A stretch of DNA of 64,000 nucleotides, from positions 3,398,981 to 3,462,980 of the forward strand of contig LT599022.1 of assembly GCA_900079695.1 (NCBI GenBank), read 5' to 3'. Each line of letters opens with the position of its first letter. Position 1 is the stretch's first letter. A model generated the notes under the pieces. It was not told where the DNA came from, ran no database searches, and was given only the letters and a program-made list of their open reading frames with translations. The translations under genes and the position numbers were made by a program. The DNA is from an uncultured Alphaproteobacteria bacterium (lineage in GTDB: Bacteria > Pseudomonadota > Alphaproteobacteria > Rhodospirillales > Rhodospirillaceae). Of this stretch, positions 45,273 to 53,662 are shown piece after piece.

Positions 45273-47010
45273 TCTCGACGCGGTTGCGCCCCGCTTGCTT
45301 GGCGGCATACATCGCCTGATCCGCCTCGTTGAGCGCGCCGTCGAAGTCGATCGCGCGGTCGTGCGAGTGCGCCACGCCGATCGAGACGGTGAGCCGCACG
45401 GGGTTTCCCGAGGCTGTGGCGATCTCGGTTTCCGACACCGCCCTGCAGATTCTGCGGGCGATGTCGACGGCTTCGGTTTCGCCGGTTTCGATCAGCACCG
45501 CCGCGAATTCCTCGCCGCCGAGGCGGCCGAAGATATCGACCCCGCGCAGGGTGTTGCCGATCACCCGCGCCAGGGCGCGCAAGGCGGCGTCGCCGGTAGC
45601 ATGGCCGAGGGTGTCGTTGAGGGTTTTGAAGTGGTCGATGTCGATCATCAGCAGCGCGAACGGACGGCGGTAACGTTGCGCGCGTTCGAGTTCGCGCACC
45701 GCGAGTTCGACGAAATGACGGCGGTTGAACACGCCGGTGAGGTAATCCGTCCGGGCCTGCGCCTCCATCCGCTCTTTCAGATCGCGTTCGAGCGCCAGCT
45801 TTTCCCGCATCACCAGCATCTCGACCGTCGCGTTCTGCGCCTCCTGCCGCGCTTGCCGCCCGCGCGCGTGGAGCATCGCCGCGAACAGGCCGCCGATGAG
45901 GAAGCCGTCGGCGACGAGAAGCTTCATGCCTTCGAGGTTTTCCTTGCTGGCGCTGAGAAGGCCTTGATTGGAGAGCCAGAAGATCGCGTTGACCCCGGCG
46001 ATGACGATGAAGAACGCTTGCAGGGTGCGGCGGCGCGGCGATAGCTCCCGCCCCAGGGAAAACGCGACGACGACGAACAGCGGCCAGCTCAGCCTGACGA
46101 CCAGCGCGTTGAGGGCCACCGCCAGATCGGTGCGCCCCAGGAGAAGCAGGGCGATTTCCACCGGAATGGCGAACGGCAGGGCGGCGAGCGCGCGCATCGG
46201 CCAGCGGGCGGGGCGGTAGGGGGCGAAGAGATCCCGGCAGAACAGCAGCGGCGTGAGGGCGATCCCGAAATAGAGGAGGGCGAACGCCGCGGGCGTCACC
46301 GATATCCGGAACAGGGCGAACGCCACCTGCGCCAGATGCCCGGTCGCCGCCGCGCCGAACAGCAGGTAGACCGCCTGATGGAGCGCGAACAGGCCGAAAA
46401 TCCTTTGCCGGTCCAGAAGATAGCCTTGCAGCGCCCACACCAGCAAAGCCGCCATCGCGGTGGCGAAGAACACCATCGCCAGATCGCGCGCGGCATCGCG
46501 GCTTTCGGCTTCCCCCGGTCGAAGGGCCTTTACGTTCAACTGCGCGTGACTGTTGGTCTCCAGGCGCAGAAAGTATGTCGCTTCCGGCTCGGACGGCGTT
46601 ACCACGAACCCGAGCGCGGCGCGCCGCCGATCCCGTTCGGCGAAGGGATGGTCGCTGCCGGTCGCGCGGGTCCGCCATGAGTTCGGGTCGCCCGGTCCCG
46701 CTTCGAACAGGCGGACATCGCTGAGGTAGGCGGGCAGGATGTAAAGCACCACGCTGCCGCCCTCGGCGGGAGCCCGCACCCGGAGCCGCAGCCAGTGAGC
46801 GGACCCGCCCACGCCTTTCCGGAACAAGGTCGCGCCCGGGATCGGCGTAAATTCGCGCCCGACCACGTCGGCGATCGTCATCTCCCGAGTCGGATCGTCG
46901 AAGGCGGCGCGCGCGACGATCAAATCCTCGGCCATCGCCGGGAGCGCGAACGCCAGCCCGAAGAGCAAGGCGAGAACGCCGAATGCGCCGACCCTCCCCG
47001 GACTCCCCAT
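45247..47010 (-). CDS. 7TM-DISM diguanylate cyclase
   Basis: 587 residues from ATG 47010. A signal peptide (about 1-27) is followed by a periplasmic 7TMR-DISMED2-type sensor (about 30-170, with 'GSAHWLRLRVRAP'), seven membrane helices (about 185-390), a coiled coil (about 395-420) and a GGDEF domain with GGEEF at 498-502, metal site LLMIDIDHFK and inhibitory RxxD at 489-492. It should make c-di-GMP in response to a periplasmic ligand, often a carbohydrate. A much longer frame extends to 47457, but its extra 149 residues look random and are rejected. Confidence 0.93.
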   Translation of the reverse strand: MGSPGRVGAFGVLALLFGLAFALPAMAEDLIVARAAFDDPTREMTIADVVGREFTPIPGATLFRKGVGGSAHWLRLRVRAPAEGGSVVLYILPAYLSDVRLFEAGPGDPNSWRTRATGSDHPFAERDRRRAALGFVVTPSEPEATYFLRLETNSHAQLNVKALRPGEAESRDAARDLAMVFFATAMAALLVWALQGYLLDRQRIFGLFALHQAVYLLFGAAATGHLAQVAFALFRISVTPAAFALLYFGIALTPLLFCRDLFAPYRPARWPMRALAALPFAIPVEIALLLLGRTDLAVALNALVVRLSWPLFVVVAFSLGRELSPRRRTLQAFFIVIAGVNAIFWLSNQGLLSASKENLEGMKLLVADGFLIGGLFAAMLHARGRQARQEAQNATVEMLVMREKLALERDLKERMEAQARTDYLTGVFNRRHFVELAVRELERAQRYRRPFALLMIDIDHFKTLNDTLGHATGDAALRALARVIGNTLRGVDIFGRLGGEEFAAVLIETGETEAVDIARRICRAVSETEIATASGNPVRLTVSIGVAHSHDRAIDFDGALNEADQAMYAAKQAGRNRVEINRGPRPA

Positions 47011-47620
47011 CGCTCCGTTCCGCTCCGTACGATCTGCCGCAGTTCGTGCCGAGCATACACCAGCCCCATCCCCCGAGCCACACGCCCGTCGATGGCTGGC
47101 TTCGGCGGGAGACTCGGATCGCGAGGCGCGTCCTGTTCGGGAAGGAAAGAGAGCGTCCGGAAAGCGCGCCGCGCATCGCGCGCTGGGCGTGGAAACGATA
47201 TCCGATCCAGGCCCGGAGGCGGTTTCGGGAGCGGGTCCGCAGTGGGACCGAAAGCAGTCGGGCAGCCTCGGTATCCGAATGTCGGCGGAGGGGCTGCCCG
47301 CTTTAGCGTGTCGAGCGGATGTCTGCGTCGTGGGCGCGGCATCCGTGGTGGTTATGCGTTCACCACCAGCCGGTCCATCCAGACATCTTATGCTCCTTAA
47401 TGGTTTGCAACGAAGGCATTCACAGTACCACGCCGTGAATGGGCGGGAAATCGTCATTCGAGACGATATCGCGGTTTCGGGAGGGAATGGCGCCGAGGTT
47501 TCCGCGACGGGGGCGAGTGCCGGACGAAAACAACCAATATAAAATGTTAAATAATTTTATGTTGACAATTTTAGTGTAAAATCCAATTTCGGGGGATCGC
47601 ATTCTTTCGGGCAGGTTCTC
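47011..47620. other. 610-nt intergenic region with two-tier stem-loop and AT-rich segment
   Basis: No convincing gene is present. It contains the imperfect structure CGGGCAGCC (47259-47267) / GGCTGCCCG (47292-47300), whose loop holds a second small hairpin TCGG-tat-CCGA (47268-47278). Towards the yeeE-like gene it turns very AT-rich (about 47530-47590), with an inverted repeat ATAAAAT/ATTTTAT and a TTGACA at 47562-47567. I could not place a good -10 at standard spacing, so a promoter is likely but not resolved. Confidence 0.5.
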
Positions 47621-48850
47621 ATGAGCATGATTTCCGCATCGTCCGCCGTCGCGGCGGGGCCTTCGGTTCGGGGGCGGTTGGGAGGCAATCCGCTGGCGCT
47701 CGGCGTGGCGCTGGCGTTGCTGGCGTTGGGCGCGTGGTATCTCGACGCGGCGTTCGGCGCGCGGCAGGCGGCGCTCTATCTCGTCGGCGGCGCGCTGGGG
47801 GCGACGCTCTACCACGCGGCGTTCGGCTTCACCTCGTCGTGGCGGGTGTTCCTCGCCGACGGTCGCGGCGCCGGGCTGCGCGCGCAGATGGCGATGCTGG
47901 CGATCGCCTGCGCGCTGTTCTTCCCGGCCCTGGCGGCGGGCTCCCTGTTCGGCGCGCCGGTGCGCGGCTTCGTCTCGCCGGTGGGGGTGTCGGTGGTGGC
48001 GGGCGCGTTCCTGTTCGGCATCGGCATGCAGCTCGGCGGCGGCTGCGCCTCGGGAACGCTCTACACCGTCGGCGGCGGCAGTACCCGCATGCTCGTCACC
48101 CTCGCGGCGTTCGTGGCCGGGTCGCTGGCCGGCAGCGCGCATCTACCGTGGTGGTCGTCGCTGCCGCACCTTGCGCCGGTGTCGCTGGTGGAGACCCTCG
48201 GCGGCGGTCTCGCGCTCGCGCTCAATCTCGCGGTCTTCGCCGCGATCGCCGCCGCCACGGTGTGGATCGAGCGCCGCCGCCACGGCGCGTTGCGGCGCGA
48301 CGCGCGGCGGACCGGATGGCTGCGCGGGCCGTGGCCGCTGCTGACGGGCGCGGTGCTGCTGGCGGGGTTGAACTTCGCCACCCTCGCCCTCGCCGGGCGG
48401 CCGTGGGGCGTGACCTCGGCGTTCGCGCTCTGGGGCGCCAAGGCCGCCGCCGCCCTCGGGGTCGACGTCGCGAGCTGGCCCTATTGGCAGGCGGCGGCGA
48501 ACAAGGCGGCGCTCGCCGCGCCGGTGGCGGCCGACGTCACCAGCGTCATGGATTTCGGCGTGATCGTCGGCGCGCTCGCCGCCGCCGGGCTGGCGGGGCG
48601 GTTCGCGCCGACCTGGCGGATCCCGCGCAAGTCCCTGGTCGCGGCGATCGTCGGCGGCATTCTGCTCGGCTACGGCGCGCGCCTTGCGTTCGGCTGCAAC
48701 ATCGGTGCGTATTTCTCCGGCATCGCCTCGGGCAGCCTGCACGGCTGGCTGTGGCTGGCGGCGGCGTTCGCGGGCAACGCGGTCGGCACCCGCCTGCGCC
48801 CGGCGTTCGGGCTCGAGGTGGAGCGTACCCCGCGCGAAACCGCCTGCTGA
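47621..48850 (+). CDS. YeeE/YedE-family sulfur transporter
   Basis: 409 residues with about ten membrane helices. The two cysteine-containing signatures of the family are present: GGGCASGTLYTVGGG (C142) and FGCNIGAYFSG near the C-terminus. Characterised members import thiosulfate, with the cysteines relaying the ligand. No TusA-like partner gene is adjacent. A short N-terminal extension (MSMISASSAVAA...) precedes the first helix and is duplicated at 45186. Confidence 0.92.
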   Translation: MSMISASSAVAAGPSVRGRLGGNPLALGVALALLALGAWYLDAAFGARQAALYLVGGALGATLYHAAFGFTSSWRVFLADGRGAGLRAQMAMLAIACALFFPALAAGSLFGAPVRGFVSPVGVSVVAGAFLFGIGMQLGGGCASGTLYTVGGGSTRMLVTLAAFVAGSLAGSAHLPWWSSLPHLAPVSLVETLGGGLALALNLAVFAAIAAATVWIERRRHGALRRDARRTGWLRGPWPLLTGAVLLAGLNFATLALAGRPWGVTSAFALWGAKAAAALGVDVASWPYWQAAANKAALAAPVAADVTSVMDFGVIVGALAAAGLAGRFAPTWRIPRKSLVAAIVGGILLGYGARLAFGCNIGAYFSGIASGSLHGWLWLAAAFAGNAVGTRLRPAFGLEVERTPRETAC

Positions 48851-48854
48851 CGGA

Positions 48855-48879
48855 GCGGGAGCCGACCCGCGGCTCCCGC
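48855..48879 (+). terminator. Stem-loop after the YeeE-like gene
   Basis: GCGGGAGCC (48855-48863) and GGCTCCCGC (48871-48879) pair perfectly around a seven-base loop, starting five bases after the stop codon. No T-run follows, so it may act as an attenuating or RNA-protecting structure rather than an efficient intrinsic terminator. Confidence 0.5.
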
Positions 48880-48951
48880 ATGTGTCGCTCGTCGCTTTCC
48901 GATCGCCGCGGCGTGTGATACGCCAGAGCAGACAACGCGAAGGGCGGGGCG

Positions 48952-50823
48952 GTGAAGGAAGCGACGCGGCAGTTCCGTGACGGAGAGGTGATCTTCCGCG
49001 AGGGCGACGAGAGCCTGGCGGTGTTCCGCGTCGAGCGCGGCCGCGTGCGCCTCGTCAAGGCGGGCGGGAACGGCGGCGGGGTGATGCTGGCGGTGCTCGG
49101 GCGCGGCGAGATGTTCGGCGAGATGGGCATTCTCGACGGCGTCGCCCGCAACGCCTCGGCGGTCGCCGAGGGCGACGCGACCCTGACGGTGATCCCGCGC
49201 GCCGCGTTCCTCGACCGCTTGCAGAGCGATTCCGAACTGTCCCTGCGGGTGATGACCAAGCTGGTGCAGCGCCTGCGCGCCGCCGACGAACGCCTCGCCC
49301 GCGCCATGCCCGCCGATCCCGCCCAGGCGGTCGCGCCCGCGCCCCCGCCGGTTCCCGAACCCGAACCCGAGCGCACGCCGCGCGCCGGGCTGCTGCGGCG
49401 GCTGTTCGCCCGCCGCGCCGCCATGCCCGTCGAGGCGGAAGCGCCGCAGTCCGTCGGGCCGCTGCGGATCCTGGTGGCGCGTTTCTCCGACATGCCGGCG
49501 GTGGAAAGCACCTCGGTCGAGCAGGTGGCGCAGGCGCTCAACCTCGTGCCCGGGGCGCTGGTGCGCCGCCTCGACGAGATCGTGCCCTGGCCCGAAGACG
49601 ACGTGCGCGACCCGGAGGCGGCGCGCCTCGCCGCCCATCGCGCGGCGCTGGCGCTGCTCGCCAAGGCGGGCGGCGACGTGCTGATCTGGGGGCGGGTCGA
49701 ACCGATCGGCCGCCTGCTCGAAGTTCATGTCGCCGCCGCCGCCGCGCCGCACGAACTGCGGCTCGGCCGGGTGCCGCCGGTCGCCGCGGTCGGCGTGCCG
49801 CTGGAGGCGACGCCGGAACCGCTCGCGGCGCTGATCCGCGCCCTCGCGGTGGCCGCGCCGCTGGCCGAGGGCGTGCGCCGCGGCGGCAACCTGCTGCCGT
49901 CGCTCGCCGAGGACGTTGCCGCCGCTGCCGAAGGGCTGAAGCGCGCGGTGGCCGGATTCGCCGCTGCCGAACAGGGTGCGGCGTGGGTCGGCTGGGCCGC
50001 CGCCGCGTCGCTCGCCGCCGGAGCCGAGGGCGCGCCGGACACCCTGTGGGACGACGCCGCGCGGGCGTTCGAGGACGCCGCGCGCCGCCTGCCGCGCGCC
50101 GCCCGTGCCGACTGGGCCGACGTGTTCATCGGCCGGGCGCTGCTGGAATGCGCGCGGGTGGAGCGCGGCGCCGCCGCGCCGCCGCCCGAGGGAACGCCGT
50201 GGGACGCCGCCGCCGACACCCTGCGCCTCGCCCTCGAAGGGGTGCGGCGCGAGGAGCGGCCGTTCGAGTGGGCGCTGCTGCACGAACGCCTCGGCCTGAT
50301 CGCCTATCGTCAGGCGCTGGCGGGCGGCGAGGAATCGGCGTTCAAGACCGCGCTCGCGCACTATCAGTCGGCGATTCAGGTCTATACCCGCGCCGACATG
50401 CCGCAGCGCTGGGCCGAGGTGGTCTCGGCGCTGGCGCAGGCGCTGCAGGTGTTCGGCGATCAGGTGGGCAGCGCCGCCGCGCTCGAACGCGCGGTCGAGC
50501 TGATCCGCGCCACCCTCGACGTGCGGAGCGAGGAGACCGCGCCGCTGCTGTGGGCGGCGTCGCAGAACAATCTCGGCTCGGCGCTGTTCCTGCTCGCCAA
50601 GCGGCGCGACAGCGCGGCGCTGTTCGAGGATGCGGCGGCGGCGTTCCGCAACGCCCTCGGGACCTATCAGATCCACGGTCAGGGCCGCCTCGCCGCGGTG
50701 ACCGAGAAGAACCTCGCGCGCGCCGCCGACGCCGCGCGCTCGCGCGCCCGGCGCGACGGCCGCCTCGCCCAGCCCGAGTGGGCCGAGGAGGCGGTCGCGG
50801 GCGATCTCGAAAACCCGCCGTGA
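48952..50823 (+). CDS. Cyclic-nucleotide-binding-domain protein with TPR C-terminus
   Basis: 623 residues from a GTG. Residues 5-115 form a cNMP-binding (CRP-like) beta-roll (FREGDESLAVFRVERGRVRL... GEMFGEMGILDGVARNASAVA), but no winged-helix DNA-binding domain follows. A proline-rich linker (about 125-142) leads to a middle region (about 165-290) that I do not recognise, then TPR-like helical repeats (about 440-600: ALAHYQSAIQVYTR, NNLGSALFLLAKR). It is probably cytoplasmic. It overlaps the TPR-glycosyltransferase gene by four bases (GTGA). Confidence 0.85.
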   Translation: MKEATRQFRDGEVIFREGDESLAVFRVERGRVRLVKAGGNGGGVMLAVLGRGEMFGEMGILDGVARNASAVAEGDATLTVIPRAAFLDRLQSDSELSLRVMTKLVQRLRAADERLARAMPADPAQAVAPAPPPVPEPEPERTPRAGLLRRLFARRAAMPVEAEAPQSVGPLRILVARFSDMPAVESTSVEQVAQALNLVPGALVRRLDEIVPWPEDDVRDPEAARLAAHRAALALLAKAGGDVLIWGRVEPIGRLLEVHVAAAAAPHELRLGRVPPVAAVGVPLEATPEPLAALIRALAVAAPLAEGVRRGGNLLPSLAEDVAAAAEGLKRAVAGFAAAEQGAAWVGWAAAASLAAGAEGAPDTLWDDAARAFEDAARRLPRAARADWADVFIGRALLECARVERGAAAPPPEGTPWDAAADTLRLALEGVRREERPFEWALLHERLGLIAYRQALAGGEESAFKTALAHYQSAIQVYTRADMPQRWAEVVSALAQALQVFGDQVGSAAALERAVELIRATLDVRSEETAPLLWAASQNNLGSALFLLAKRRDSAALFEDAAAAFRNALGTYQIHGQGRLAAVTEKNLARAADAARSRARRDGRLAQPEWAEEAVAGDLENPP

Positions 50824-52172
50824 GCGAGCTGCCCGCCGCGCTCCGGCCCGCATGGGCCGAAGCCGTCGCGCGGATCGAGGCGGGGCGGGCCGCCGACGCC
50901 CTGCCCGGCCTCGCGCGGCTGGCCCGGGCCGCGCCGGAATTCGCGCCGGTCTGGAACGATCTCGGCGTCGCGCTGCGGCGCTGCGGCGATCCGGCGGCGG
51001 CCGAGGCGGCGACTCGCCGCGGCCTCGCGCTGCCGGGCGGCGATACCGAGGCGGCGTTCTCCAACCTCGGCAACGTGCTGCGCGACCGGGGCCGGTTCGC
51101 CGAGGCGGAGGCGGCGTTCGCCGCGGCGCTCGCGCGCGGCGGCTCCCCCGGCACCCGCTACAACGCCGCGCTGCTGCTGCGCGACCGCGGCCGGGCGGCG
51201 GAGGCGCTGGCGATGCTCGCTCCGGCGCTGGCGGCGCGCCCCGACGACCCGGCATGGACGTGGGAAGCCGCGCTGATGCTGCTGCAGGCGGGCGACTGGC
51301 CGCGCGGCTTCGCCGCCTACGAGGCGCGCTGGCGGCTGAAGGGCGTGACCCCGCCCAGCACCGGCCGCCCGTGGTGGACGGGCGAGCCCCGCCGTGGGCG
51401 CACCCTGCTGGTGGTGGGCGAGCAGGGGATGGGCGACGTGATCCAGTTCGCCCGCTTCCTGCCGTCGATTCCCGACGACGGGCCGGTGGTGCTGGCGGTG
51501 CGCAGGCCGCTGGTGCGTCTGCTGCGGGCCGCCCCGGCGCTGGCGCGGGTGGCGGTGACGGAGGCCTCCGCGACTCCGCCGCCGCACGATCTCCTACTGC
51601 CGGTCATGAGTCTGCCGCGGGTGCTCGGCGCGACCCCGGACACCCTGCCGCCGCCGCTCGACTTCCGCGTGCCCGAGGCGCTGCTGGCGCGCGCCGCCGC
51701 GCATCTTCCGCCGCGCGACGGGCGGCGGCGCACCGGCGTGGTCTGGGCGGGCAGCGCCGGACACCGCAACGACGCCAACCGTTCCGCCGGGCTCGCCGCG
51801 TTCCTGCCGCTGTGCGCCGACGAGCGGCGCGTGCTCCTGTCCCTGCAGGTGGGGCCGCGCGCCGCCGACCTCGCGCGCCCGGGCTACGCCGGGTTTCTCG
51901 CCGACCTCGCCCCCGCAATCGACGATTTCCTGGACACCGCCGCGTTTCTGCGGCAGATCGATGACCTGATCGCCGTCGACACCGGCATCGTCCACCTCGC
52001 GGGCAGCCTCGGGGTGCCGACCACGGTGCTGCTGCCCGAGGCCTGCGACTGGCGCTGGGGCGCGGGGACCGACGCCACGCCGTGGTACGCCTCGGTCCGC
52101 CTCGCCCGCCAACGCCGCCAGGGCGACTGGGCGTCCGCACTCGCCGCGGCGACGCGCGCCGACACCACATAG
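50820..52172 (+). CDS. TPR protein with GT9-like glycosyltransferase domain
   Basis: 450 residues from a GTG that overlaps the preceding stop. Residues 10-170 are TPR repeats (NDLGVALRRCGDPAAAEAA, SNLGNVLRDRGRFAEAEAA). Residues 185-445 resemble the glycosyltransferase-9/heptosyltransferase-like fold found after TPRs in many alphaproteobacteria: GEQGMGDVIQFARFLP (about 200-215), then 'DDLIAVDTGIVHLAGSLGVPT'. The acceptor (protein or surface glycan) is unknown. Confidence 0.85.
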   Translation: MSELPAALRPAWAEAVARIEAGRAADALPGLARLARAAPEFAPVWNDLGVALRRCGDPAAAEAATRRGLALPGGDTEAAFSNLGNVLRDRGRFAEAEAAFAAALARGGSPGTRYNAALLLRDRGRAAEALAMLAPALAARPDDPAWTWEAALMLLQAGDWPRGFAAYEARWRLKGVTPPSTGRPWWTGEPRRGRTLLVVGEQGMGDVIQFARFLPSIPDDGPVVLAVRRPLVRLLRAAPALARVAVTEASATPPPHDLLLPVMSLPRVLGATPDTLPPPLDFRVPEALLARAAAHLPPRDGRRRTGVVWAGSAGHRNDANRSAGLAAFLPLCADERRVLLSLQVGPRAADLARPGYAGFLADLAPAIDDFLDTAAFLRQIDDLIAVDTGIVHLAGSLGVPTTVLLPEACDWRWGAGTDATPWYASVRLARQRRQGDWASALAAATRADTT

Positions 52173-52184
52173 GAGACCGCCGCC

Positions 52185-52850
52185 GTGTCCCTGGCCGATC
52201 AGGTGAGCGCCGCACTGGAGAAGGAGATCGTCCTCGGCGAGCTCGCGCCCGGGCTGCACCTCGACGAGGGCAGCCTCGCCGACCGTTTCGGCACCTCCCG
52301 CACGCCGGTGCGCGAGGCCCTCGCCCGTCTTGCGGCGAGCGGTCTGGTGGAGCTGCGGCCGCGGCGCGGCGCGGCGGTGGCGGCGATCGACGACGCGGCG
52401 ATGGCGCAGCGCTTCGAGGCGCTCGCCGGGCTCGAAGGGCTGTGCGCCTACTACGCCGCCGAGCGCATGACCGCCGAACAGCGCCTCGCGCTGCGCGACG
52501 CGCACCGCCGCTGCCGCGGTCCGGCGGAGTCGGGCGAACTCGACCGCTACGACGCCGCCGACATGATCTTCCATCGCCTGCTGATGGAAGGCTGCCGCAA
52601 CGACATCCTGATCGAGCAGACGATCGCGGTGCGGCGTCTCGTCAAGCCGTGGCGGCGGCTGCAGCTCGCCGGTCCGGGGCGGATCGACGCGGCGTGGCGC
52701 GAGCACGAGGCGATCGTCGCGGCGGTGGCGGCGGGACACGCGGCGGAGGCCGAGCGCCTCACCCGCGCCCACGTCGACCATCAGGGCGAGGCCGCCGACA
52801 AGCTCCTCGGCGAGGCCGCCCGCGGCGGCGAGTCTCAGTCGATGCCGTAG
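52185..52850 (+). CDS. GntR-family regulator, FCD subfamily
   Basis: 221 residues from a GTG. N-terminal winged helix of GntR type (EIVLGELAPGLHLDEGSLADRFGTSRTPVREALARL) and an all-helical FCD effector domain with metal-ligand positions (D-x3-H in DMIFHRLLMEG, HEAIVAAV, H in RAHVDHQ). It regulates uptake or catabolism of a small acid or sugar acid. It is 12 bases after the glycosyltransferase gene. Its last 16 bases overlap the convergent binding-protein gene. Confidence 0.93.
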   Translation: MSLADQVSAALEKEIVLGELAPGLHLDEGSLADRFGTSRTPVREALARLAASGLVELRPRRGAAVAAIDDAAMAQRFEALAGLEGLCAYYAAERMTAEQRLALRDAHRRCRGPAESGELDRYDAADMIFHRLLMEGCRNDILIEQTIAVRRLVKPWRRLQLAGPGRIDAAWREHEAIVAAVAAGHAAEAERLTRAHVDHQGEAADKLLGEAARGGESQSMP

Positions 52851-53662
52851 GTGGAGGGCGGGATCACCTGCTTCGGCAGGTCCTTCGGCGCGTCGGCGGG
52901 AATCGCGTCGCCCCAGTAGTCGGGGTTGAGGGCGTAGCGCCACGCGCGCGGATCGCCGTCGCCGGGAGTCGCCGCCGCGATCGGCCCGGTGCCGACCGGC
53001 AGGGCGCGGAACTGCTCCGGCGTGCCCGCCGCCGCCATCCGCTCGGCGTACTCCTCGGAGCGGATCGAGGCGAAGTCCATCGCGAGGTTGCCGAGGAACT
53101 TCGGGTACGGCACGGTGAGCTCGAAGGTCACCTTGTCCGGCCCGTCCTGCCCCACCGACACCAGCAGGTCCCCGAGCCCGACGGTCCGGTAGTCGGCGGC
53201 GTCGCGGGCGTCGCGGAAGGGATGGTCCGCCTTCATCAGCCGCGCGAAGGTGAACACCACGTCGGCCGCCGAGAACAGATGCTCGGGGCGGTACGACGGC
53301 AGGGTGTGGAAGACCACGTTCCGGCGCAGGAAGAAGGTGTAGGACCGGCCGTCGTCGGAGACCTCCCAGCGGGTGGCGAGCCCGGCGACGATGCGGCCGC
53401 TGCGGCGGTCGTACTCCACCAGCCGGTCGAACACGTGACGGGTGGCGAGCCCGCGCGGATCGGGCGCGGAGGCGAAGCGCGCCGGGGCGATTCCCTCGGC
53501 GGGCACCGAGAAGCCCGTCACCGCCTCGGCCTTCACCGCCTCGCCCGGCTTCGGCGCGAGCGGCGCCGGGTCCCGGCGCACCATCGACGAACCGTAGGCG
53601 ATCGCCGCCACCGCGAGCAGAACCACCGCGCCCTTGCCGTATCCCCTGGTGTCGATCTTCAC
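52835..53662 (-). CDS. Truncated family-5 (DppA-like) peptide-binding protein
   Basis: 275 residues from a GTG, about half the usual 500-600 of the family. After an N-terminal membrane segment (about 10-26) it follows the DppA-type domain I: 'VFDRLVEYDRRSGRIVAGLATRW', 'YTFFLRRNVVFH', 'FSAADVVFTFARL', 'EYAERMAAAGTPEQFRALPVGTGP', 'YALNPDYWG'. It then stops 20 residues later, just where the second domain should begin. It has no visible continuation in another frame; the GntR gene occupies the space. It overlaps the upstream ABC exporter stop (GTGA). It may be a degenerate gene or a membrane-bound half-protein. Confidence 0.8.
   Translation of the reverse strand: MKIDTRGYGKGAVVLLAVAAIAYGSSMVRRDPAPLAPKPGEAVKAEAVTGFSVPAEGIAPARFASAPDPRGLATRHVFDRLVEYDRRSGRIVAGLATRWEVSDDGRSYTFFLRRNVVFHTLPSYRPEHLFSAADVVFTFARLMKADHPFRDARDAADYRTVGLGDLLVSVGQDGPDKVTFELTVPYPKFLGNLAMDFASIRSEEYAERMAAAGTPEQFRALPVGTGPIAAATPGDGDPRAWRYALNPDYWGDAIPADAPKDLPKQVIPPSTYGID

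Noticed and set aside
47011..47457. 149-codon upstream extension of the 7TM diguanylate cyclase
   Set aside because: The extra residues are random-looking and precede a clear signal peptide at ATG 47010.
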